Positions 7,040 to 12,087 of a stretch of 12,087 bases of DNA are shown here, piece by piece; the stretch's first letter is position 1, and each line of letters begins with the position of its first letter. Location of the stretch: contig JACMKW010000121.1 in assembly GCA_014379885.1 (NCBI GenBank), forward strand, positions 1-12,087, written 5' to 3'. Both the position numbers and the translations under genes were made by a program. The stretch comes from Rhizobacter sp. (GTDB lineage Bacteria; Pseudomonadota; Gammaproteobacteria; Burkholderiales; Burkholderiaceae). Below the pieces are notes generated by a model. It was not told the DNA's origin. It worked only from the letters and a program-made list of their open reading frames with translations, and made no database searches.

Positions 7040-7067
7040 TTGAAGCGCAGAGGCGGGCCGCTATACT
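7040..7067 (+). promoter_or_regulatory. Candidate sigma-70 promoter for cysS
   Basis: TTGAAG (7040-7045) and TATACT (7062-7067) are separated by 16 bp, close to the TTGACA/TATAAT consensus. Transcription would begin near 7074, leaving a leader of about 140 bases before the cysS ATG. Confidence 0.6.
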
Positions 7068-7073
7068 CGCAAA

Positions 7074-7079
7074 ATTGTA
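7074..7079 (-). promoter_or_regulatory. Possible -10 box for the minus-strand envelope operon
   Basis: The minus strand reads TACAAT, five of six consensus positions, about 100 bases upstream of the TPR start. No good -35 is visible at 16-18 bp, so this is weak. It would overlap the cysS transcription start region. Confidence 0.3.
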
Positions 7080-7215
7080 TCGCAGCCCCGCTGCCAGCAG
7101 CCCTCCTGATCGACGCCTCGCCCACTGCGTGCAGCACTGAAGCAGCCCGGCGGTTCACACCGGTCGCACGCCAGGCCAAACAGCCGCTGAGCGACTCCAC
7201 CCCCAGCAACCACCG

Positions 7216-8604
7216 ATGAGCTTGCGCATTTTCAACACCTTGAATCGACAGACCGAGGTGTTCGCTCCCATTGAGCCGAATCACGTTCGCATGTACGTGT
7301 GCGGCATCACCATCTATGACTTTTGCCACGTGGGGCATGCGCGCATGATGGTGGCGTTCGATGTGATCTACGGTTGGCTGCGCGCGCTGGGCTACCGTGT
7401 GAGCTACGTGCGTAACGTGACCGACATCGACGACAAGATCATCAAGCGCGCGGTGGAGCGCAAGATTTCCCTGCGTGAACTTACCGACGAAATGATCGCG
7501 GCCATGCACGAAGACCTGGGTGCGCTGGGCGTCGCCCGCCCGACCCACGAGCCCCGTGCCACCGAGTACGTGCCGCAGATGCTCTCGATGATCGGCAAGC
7601 TCGAAGCCAAGGGGCTGGCGTACCGCTCTGACAACGGCGACGTGAACTACGCAGTACGCAAGTTCCCGAACTACGGCAAGTTGTCGGGCAAGTCGATCGA
7701 CGAGTTGCGCTCTGGCGAACGTGTCGCCGTGCTCGACGGCAAACAAGACCCGCTGGACTTTGTGCTCTGGAAGGCCGCCAAGCCCGGCGAACCCGAAGAC
7801 GCCAAGTACGCGTCTACCTACGGCAACGGCCGCCCCGGCTGGCACATCGAGTGCTCGGCCATGGGGTGCGCGTTGCTGGGTGAACAGTTCGACTTGCACG
7901 GCGGTGGGGCCGACCTTCAGTTCCCGCACCACGAGAACGAGATCGCGCAAAGCGAAGGTGCCAGCGGCAAACCCCCGGCGAAGGTGTGGGCGCACAACGG
8001 CCTGCTGAACGTGGTGAATGAGCGGGGTGAAGACGAGAAGATGTCCAAATCGTTGGGCAATTTCTTCACCATCCGTGATGTGTTGAAGCACTACGACGGT
8101 GAGACCGTCCGCTTTTTCATGTTGCGTGTGCACTACCGCAGCCCGTTCAATTTCAGCGCTGCCAACCTCGATGACGCGCGCAATGCGTTGCGCCGGCTTT
8201 ACACGGCCTTGGTCGACCTCGACGTGCCCACCGTGGCGGTTGACTGGTCGCACCCCCAAGCCGCACGTTTCCTGGAGTCGATGAACGAAGACTTCGGCAC
8301 GCCTGAGGCAGTGGCCGTCTTGTTTGAACTTGCCGGTGAAATCAACCGCTCACGTTCCACCGAACTGGCCGCTTTGCTCAAGGGGCTGGGCGCGACGCTC
8401 AACGTGCTGCAGCAAAACCCGCGCAGCTACTTGCAGGCCGGCAGCGGCCTGGACGAAACCGCGATCCTGGTGCAAATCGAGGCCCGTGCAGTGGCCAAGA
8501 AGGCGCGCGATTTCACACTCGCCGACCAGATTCGCAAAGACTTGCTCGAACAAGGCATCGTGCTGCAAGACTCGCCGCAAGGCACCACCTGGACGAAAGC
8601 CTGA
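7216..8604 (+). CDS. cysS: Cysteinyl-tRNA synthetase
   Basis: CysS is the class Ia enzyme that charges tRNA-Cys with cysteine in the cytoplasm. The length of 462 residues matches E. coli (461). The HIGH-type motif is HVGH at residues 38-41 and the KMSKS loop is intact at 275-279. The four zinc ligands that select cysteine are visible: C29 (YVCG), C213 (HIECSAMG), H238 and E242 (PHHENE). The C-terminal helical domain includes [20 protein letters not shown], typical of the family. The ATG start gives the expected N-terminus ([11 protein letters not shown]); no clear SD sequence precedes it. The gene is transcribed away from the envelope operon and is followed after 4 bp by a DNA glycosylase gene. 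Confidence 0.98.
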   Translation: MSLRIFNTLNRQTEVFAPIEPNHVRMYVCGITIYDFCHVGHARMMVAFDVIYGWLRALGYRVSYVRNVTDIDDKIIKRAVERKISLRELTDEMIAAMHEDLGALGVARPTHEPRATEYVPQMLSMIGKLEAKGLAYRSDNGDVNYAVRKFPNYGKLSGKSIDELRSGERVAVLDGKQDPLDFVLWKAAKPGEPEDAKYASTYGNGRPGWHIECSAMGCALLGEQFDLHGGGADLQFPHHENEIAQSEGASGKPPAKVWAHNGLLNVVNERGEDEKMSKSLGNFFTIRDVLKHYDGETVRFFMLRVHYRSPFNFSAANLDDARNALRRLYTALVDLDVPTVAVDWSHPQAARFLESMNEDFGTPEAVAVLFELAGEINRSRSTELAALLKGLGATLNVLQQNPRSYLQAGSGLDETAILVQIEARAVAKKARDFTLADQIRKDLLEQGIVLQDSPQGTTWTKA

Positions 8605-8608
8605 CCCG

Positions 8609-9244
8609 GTGCGCATCGTGACCCCTGACTACTGGGAAGAGGCGTGCAAGCACCTCTCCAAGCGCGACCGCGTGATGCGCAAACTCATTCCGCTCGGCGA
8701 AGGCAGACTGCAAAGTCGCGGCGACGCGTTCACCACGCTGGCTCGCTCCATCGTGGGCCAGCAGGTTTCGGTGAAAGCCGCCCAGTCAGTGTGGGATCGT
8801 TTTGCGGCGCTTGTCGATGGCGAGACCACGCGGGTCGTGCCCGAGGCGGTGAGCGCCGTTGAGCCCGCACGCATGCGCGAGGCTGGGCTGTCGGCTCGCA
8901 AGGTCGAATACCTGCTTGACCTGGCCCGTCACTTTGAAGCCGGTACGGTGCACGTGCGCCAATGGCAGCAGATGGACGACGAGGCCATCATCGACGAGCT
9001 GGTAGCCATTCGCGGCATCGGCCGTTGGACGGCCGAGATGTTCCTGATCTTCCACCTGATGCGGCCCAATGTGCTGCCGCTCGACGACCTGGGTTTGATC
9101 AAGGGCATCAGCGTGAACTACTTCAGCGGCGAGCCTGTTTCGAGGGCAGAAGCGCGTGAAGTGGGCGATGCGTGGGCCCCTTTTCGCTCGGTGGCCACAT
9201 GGTACATTTGGCGCAGTCTCGACCCCCTGCCTGTAGTCTATTGA
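8609..9244 (+). CDS. DNA-3-methyladenine glycosylase, AlkA-type (HhH-GPD)
   Basis: This is a base-excision repair glycosylase of the HhH-GPD superfamily, expected to remove alkylated purines such as 3-methyladenine. The 211 residues are shorter than E. coli AlkA (282), which has an extra N-terminal domain, and match the compact bacterial and yeast MAG1-like forms. The core shows [12 protein letters not shown] (48-58), the helix-hairpin-helix [15 protein letters not shown] (131-145) and the Pro/Asp loop LPLDDLGL (156-163), where D160 is the predicted catalytic aspartate. There is no iron-sulfur cysteine cluster of the EndoIII type. The likely start is GTG 8609, 4 bp after cysS; GTG 8618 is also possible, and no good SD sequence decides between them. 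Close spacing suggests cotranscription with cysS. Confidence 0.9.
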   Translation: MRIVTPDYWEEACKHLSKRDRVMRKLIPLGEGRLQSRGDAFTTLARSIVGQQVSVKAAQSVWDRFAALVDGETTRVVPEAVSAVEPARMREAGLSARKVEYLLDLARHFEAGTVHVRQWQQMDDEAIIDELVAIRGIGRWTAEMFLIFHLMRPNVLPLDDLGLIKGISVNYFSGEPVSRAEAREVGDAWAPFRSVATWYIWRSLDPLPVVY

Positions 9245-9308
9245 GAGCTTGTTTCTGCCTCATATCGAGCTGCCCCCAGCGGCTCTGTCAACCCAGGATT
9301 TCAGCCGG

Positions 9309-10280
9309 ATGAGCAAACGACATTTCCTAGAGTTCGAGCAACCCATCGCCGACCTCGAAACCAAGATCGAAGAGCTGCGCTACGTGCAAAGCGAATCGGC
9401 GGTCGACATCTCCGAAGAGATTGACCGGCTGAGCAAAAAGAGCCACCAGCTCGTCAAAGACATCTACTCCAGCCTCACGCCGTGGCAGGTCACGCAGATT
9501 TCTCGGCATACCCAGCGACCTTACGCGCTCGACTACATCAACGAGGTCTTCTCCGACTTCCAGGAGTTGCGTGGTGATCGCCACTTTGCCGATGACCAGT
9601 CCATCGTCGGTGGTCTCGCACGTTTCAACGGTCAGGCCTGCATGGTCATCGGCCACCAGAAGGGGCGCGACACCAAGGAACGTGCGGCACGCAATTTCGG
9701 CATGTCGCGGCCCGAGGGTTACCGCAAGGCCTTGCGCCTGATGAAGCTGGCCGAGAAGTTCAGTCTGCCGGTGTTCACGCTGGTCGACACCCCGGGGGCT
9801 TATCCGGGTGTGGGCGCTGAAGAGCGCGGCCAGTCTGAAGCGATCGGCCGCAATATTTTCGAAATGGCGCAGCTCGAAGTGCCCATCATCTCCACCATCA
9901 TTGGTGAAGGTGGCTCGGGTGGTGCATTGGCCATCGCGGTGTGCGATCAGTTGTTGATGCTCCAGTACGCCGTGTACTCGGTGATTTCGCCTGAGCCGTG
10001 TTCGTCCATTCTCTGGCGCACACCCGACCGTGCACCCGAAGCGGCCGAAGCCCTGGGCTTGACGGCTCACCGCTTGAAGTCCCTTGGCTTGATCGACAAG
10101 ATCGTCAACGAGCCGGTGGGTGGCGCCCACCGCGACCACAAACAGATGGCGGCCTACCTCAAGCGCGCCCTCAACGACGCGCTGCGACAAGTGAGCGATC
10201 TCAAGCCCAAGGAATTGCTGCAGCGTCGTTATGACCGTCTGCAGTCCTATGGCCGCTTTACCGACACCAGCGACCGCTGA
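9309..10280 (+). CDS. accA: Acetyl-CoA carboxylase carboxyltransferase, alpha subunit
   Basis: AccA pairs with AccD to transfer the carboxyl group from carboxybiotin to acetyl-CoA, giving malonyl-CoA for fatty acid synthesis in the cytoplasm. The length of 323 residues fits E. coli (319). Family segments are in order: the N-terminal helical part [25 protein letters not shown] (115-124), [16 protein letters not shown] (160-175) and the glycine-rich oxyanion region [10 protein letters not shown] (199-208). ATG 9309 gives the conserved N-terminus and has AGGA (9295-9298) 10 bases upstream; an in-frame TTG at 9249 would add 20 residues with no family resemblance. The zinc-binding subunit gene accD is not in the window. 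The 3' end overlaps tilS. Confidence 0.97.
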   Translation: MSKRHFLEFEQPIADLETKIEELRYVQSESAVDISEEIDRLSKKSHQLVKDIYSSLTPWQVTQISRHTQRPYALDYINEVFSDFQELRGDRHFADDQSIVGGLARFNGQACMVIGHQKGRDTKERAARNFGMSRPEGYRKALRLMKLAEKFSLPVFTLVDTPGAYPGVGAEERGQSEAIGRNIFEMAQLEVPIISTIIGEGGSGGALAIAVCDQLLMLQYAVYSVISPEPCSSILWRTPDRAPEAAEALGLTAHRLKSLGLIDKIVNEPVGGAHRDHKQMAAYLKRALNDALRQVSDLKPKELLQRRYDRLQSYGRFTDTSDR

Positions 10281-11574
10281 GTTCTCGCCTTGCATCGCGG
10301 TGGCCTACAGCGCCGGCCGCGATTCCACCGCCTTGCTCCACGCCACTGCCCGCGCCGCAGCAGAGCAGGGTGCGCAGGTGGTGGCCTTGCATGTGCATCA
10401 CGGGCTGAGCCCTCACGCCGATGAATGGCTTGCGCACGCGCAGGCGCAGTGCGCGCGCTGGGCCAAGCAGGGGTTGCCGGTTCGTTTGTTGAGCCATCGC
10501 TTGACCAGCAAGCCTCTTGCGGGCGACAGCGTCGAAGCCTGGGCACGCGAAGCGCGTTACCGCGCGCTGCGCGACATGGCCGCCGAGGCCGGCGCGCAGG
10601 TCGTGCTGCTCGCACAACACCGGCGCGACCAGGCGGAAACCTTTCTGTTGCAGGCACTGCGTGGCGCTGGCACGACGGGGCTGGCGGGCATGCCACGCGT
10701 GATTGAACGAGACGGCATCACCTGGGCGCGGCCTTGGCTCGATCACCCACGCGAAGCCATCGAAGCCTATGTGCGACAGCACCTGCTGCGCCATGTGGAC
10801 GATGACAGCAATGCTGACCCCCGCTTTGCGCGCAACCGGCTGCGTTTGTCGGTTTGGGCTGTGCTTACCCAGGCCTTCCCTGCCGCGGAAGCGAGCCTTG
10901 CGGATGCCGCGGCGTGGGCTGGCGAGGCGTCAGCGTGCTTGGCAGAACTGGCATCGCTCGATTTGTCACTGGTTTGCAGCGCAAGTGGGCTGAACCTCAA
11001 GGCCTGGCAGGGCTTGAGCCAGGCTCGCCGCGTCAACACATTGCGCGCCTGGTTGAAACTGCAATCGGGGCGAGCCGCGCCTTCGAGCCTGGTGCAACGG
11101 CTTCAGCATGAGTTGGCGGGGACAGGGTCAGCGCAGTGGCCATTGAGTGGTGGCGTGCTGCGTCGTCACCGTGGCTGGCTGATGTTCACCATCGACGCGC
11201 CGGTTGTACTTACCCACGGCGAAGCGCGCGACACGGTGGTGCAGATTCTTCGCGCCGGCCGCTTCACCTTGCGAGGTTGGGGAGGTACGTTGGTGGCCAA
11301 GCGTGTCAAGGAAGGCGGTGTGCCGCTGGCCTGGGTGGCCCACCTGGAGTTGCGCGCCCGACAAGGCGGTGAACGATTTCAGGCCGGTATCGGCCGCCCC
11401 GCACGCAGCTTGAAGAAGCAGTTCCAAGCCGCCGACATCGCCGAATGGGAACGCAATGGCCCGCTGATCTACAGCGGCGGCCAACTGGTCTTCGTGCCCG
11501 GTTTGGGACTGGATGCGCGGGTCCTGGCCATGCCCGGACAGCCGCAACTGAGCTTGCACTGGCACAGCGGCTAA
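10231..11574 (+). CDS. tilS: tRNA(Ile)-lysidine synthetase TilS
   Basis: TilS uses ATP and lysine to convert C34 of tRNA-Ile2 (anticodon CAU) to lysidine, so that it reads AUA and is charged with isoleucine. The protein has 447 residues (E. coli 432). The N-type ATP pyrophosphatase domain has the P-loop SAGRDS (27-32), in place of the usual SGGxDS, then [27 protein letters not shown] (129-148) and the ARNRLR segment (200-205). The C-terminal substrate-binding domain (about 365-440) includes GGERFQ and [11 protein letters not shown] 10231 overlaps accA by 50 bp; ATG 10249 (overlap 32 bp) is equally possible. AAGGAA at 10209-10214 is rather far (16 bases) from the first. The overlap implies cotranscription with accA. 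Confidence 0.93.
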   Translation: MTVCSPMAALPTPATAEFSPCIAVAYSAGRDSTALLHATARAAAEQGAQVVALHVHHGLSPHADEWLAHAQAQCARWAKQGLPVRLLSHRLTSKPLAGDSVEAWAREARYRALRDMAAEAGAQVVLLAQHRRDQAETFLLQALRGAGTTGLAGMPRVIERDGITWARPWLDHPREAIEAYVRQHLLRHVDDDSNADPRFARNRLRLSVWAVLTQAFPAAEASLADAAAWAGEASACLAELASLDLSLVCSASGLNLKAWQGLSQARRVNTLRAWLKLQSGRAAPSSLVQRLQHELAGTGSAQWPLSGGVLRRHRGWLMFTIDAPVVLTHGEARDTVVQILRAGRFTLRGWGGTLVAKRVKEGGVPLAWVAHLELRARQGGERFQAGIGRPARSLKKQFQAADIAEWERNGPLIYSGGQLVFVPGLGLDARVLAMPGQPQLSLHWHSG

Positions 11575-11577
11575 AAT
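11572..11577 (+). promoter_or_regulatory. Candidate -10 box for lysC overlapping the tilS stop
   Basis: TAAAAT matches five of six consensus -10 positions, and its TAA is the tilS stop codon. No good -35 lies 16-18 bp upstream; TTGCAC at 11554-11559 is only 12 bp away. If used, the lysC leader would be about 50 bases, including a small GC hairpin (11578-11592) and a pyrimidine-rich stretch. Confidence 0.35.
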
Positions 11578-11633
11578 GCGCGGTTTGCGCGCTGTGGCGC
11601 GGCCCTTCTTCCCTTTCCGCGATACCTCTTCTC

Positions 11634-12087
11634 ATGGCACTCATCGTTCACAAATACGGCGGCACTTCCATGGGCTCCACGGAGCGCATTCGCAATGTCG
11701 CCAAGCGCGTGGCCAAGTGGGCCCGTGCTGGGCACCAGATGGTCGTGGTGCCCTCGGCCATGAGCGGCGAGACCAACCGCTTGCTGGGTCTGGCCAAAGA
11801 GTTGTCGCCCGAGCTCGCAACCGACGGCGTCTTGCGTGAGCTCGACATGATCGCCTCGACCGGTGAACAGGTGTCGGTGGGTCTGTTGTCGATCGCGCTG
11901 CAGGCCGAAGGCATGCAGGCGGTGAGCTACTCCGGCTGGCAAGTGCCCATTGCCACCGACAGCTCGTTCACCAAGGCGCGCATCCAGAGCATCGACGACA
12001 AACGCGTGCGTGCCGACCTGGCCGCCGGCAAGGTGGTGGTCATCACCGGCTTCCAGGGCATCGACCCCGACGGGCACATCACCACCC
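11634..12087 (+). CDS. lysC: Aspartate kinase, N-terminal part (runs off the window)
   Basis: Aspartate kinase phosphorylates aspartate to aspartyl-4-phosphate, the first step towards lysine, threonine, methionine and diaminopimelate. Only the first 151 codons are in the window, with no stop before the edge. The N-terminus MALIVHKYGGTSMGS has the kinase nucleotide-binding KYGGTS, followed by VVVPSAMSGETNRLL and ASTGEQVSVGLLS, typical of the ~400-residue monofunctional enzymes of Betaproteobacteria and Gram-positives. It is not the start of a ThrA-type bifunctional protein, as far as the visible part can tell. ATG 11634 gives the conserved start; no SD sequence precedes it, and the leader is rich in C and T. 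The C-terminal ACT domains, where feedback control resides, are outside the window. It follows tilS after 59 bp. Confidence 0.95.
   Translation, partial: MALIVHKYGGTSMGSTERIRNVAKRVAKWARAGHQMVVVPSAMSGETNRLLGLAKELSPELATDGVLRELDMIASTGEQVSVGLLSIALQAEGMQAVSYSGWQVPIATDSSFTKARIQSIDDKRVRADLAAGKVVVITGFQGIDPDGHITT

Larger units (their letters stand above)
6972..7215. other. Divergent intergenic region between the TPR operon and cysS
   Basis: This 244-bp gap carries the promoters of two diverging units. It holds the cysS promoter candidate (7040-7067) and a weaker minus-strand -10-like box (7074-7079). The rest, including about 140 bases of cysS leader, shows no convincing gene, terminator, T-box or riboswitch. 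Confidence 0.7.

Noticed and set aside
7080..7215. cysS leader as a riboswitch, T-box or leader peptide
   Set aside because: No T-box core, no run of Cys codons, and no terminator/antiterminator pair are visible.
6571..8259. Minus-strand open frame of 562 codons opposite cysS and the intergenic region
   Set aside because: It spans a promoter region and the antisense of cysS, then runs out of frame through the TPR gene. No homology is recognised.
9241..9268. Possible promoter TTGAGA ... TATCGA before accA
   Set aside because: The -10 matches only three of six positions. The 64-bp gap may hold a promoter, but this one is not convincing.
9327..10295. Minus-strand open frame opposite accA (322 codons)
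   Set aside because: Antisense of a conserved gene; the composition is typical of an artefact.
11578..11592. GC hairpin after tilS as a terminator
   Set aside because: The 5-bp stem is not followed by a T run, so intrinsic termination is unlikely.

Overview
The window looks like a housekeeping stretch of a betaproteobacterial chromosome, most likely Burkholderiales and plausibly Comamonadaceae. The base composition is GC-rich. The protein sequences (cysS, accA, tilS, lysC, lpxH, two cyclophilins, a TPR protein beside an L,D-transpeptidase) and the gene order both fit that group. This placement comes from recognising families and context, not from a database search. No phage, IS element, CRISPR array, tRNA or rRNA was seen.

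Region 1 (1-2016). The first ~320 bases encode, on the minus strand, an internal piece of a SEDS polymerase (FtsW/RodA family). The sequence then switches abruptly, with no gene boundary, into plus-strand clpA at the D1 Walker A motif. Both genes are cut at the same point (about 312-321). The simplest reading is an assembly chimera or a rearrangement breakpoint. An open frame starting at base 75 runs through the join and would give a false 630-residue protein. clpA ends in a strong intrinsic terminator.

Region 2 (2016-6971, minus strand). A tight six-gene run is read right to left: TPR protein, L,D-transpeptidase, periplasmic cyclophilin (ppiA-like), cytoplasmic cyclophilin (ppiB), lpxH and mtfA. 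Junctions are 4-bp overlaps or gaps of 1-9 bp, and several Shine-Dalgarno (SD) sequences lie on or before the preceding stop codon, so translational coupling is likely. The first three products are exported and act in the envelope. LpxH acts in lipid A synthesis. The TPR protein and the transpeptidase both end in what looks like the same NTF2/Cds6-like domain.

Region 3 (6972-7215). A divergent intergenic region holds a good sigma-70-type promoter candidate for cysS and a weaker -10-like element facing the TPR operon.

Region 4 (7216-12087, plus strand). cysS, an AlkA-type DNA glycosylase, accA, tilS and the start of lysC follow in one direction. accA and tilS overlap, tilS has an unusual SAGRDS P-loop, and lysC runs off the window end. 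A TATAAT-like box on the tilS stop codon may start lysC transcription.

I do not see a convincing undescribed system. The points most worth checking are the ftsW/clpA join, the paired Cds6-like domains in the envelope operon, and the altered TilS loop.
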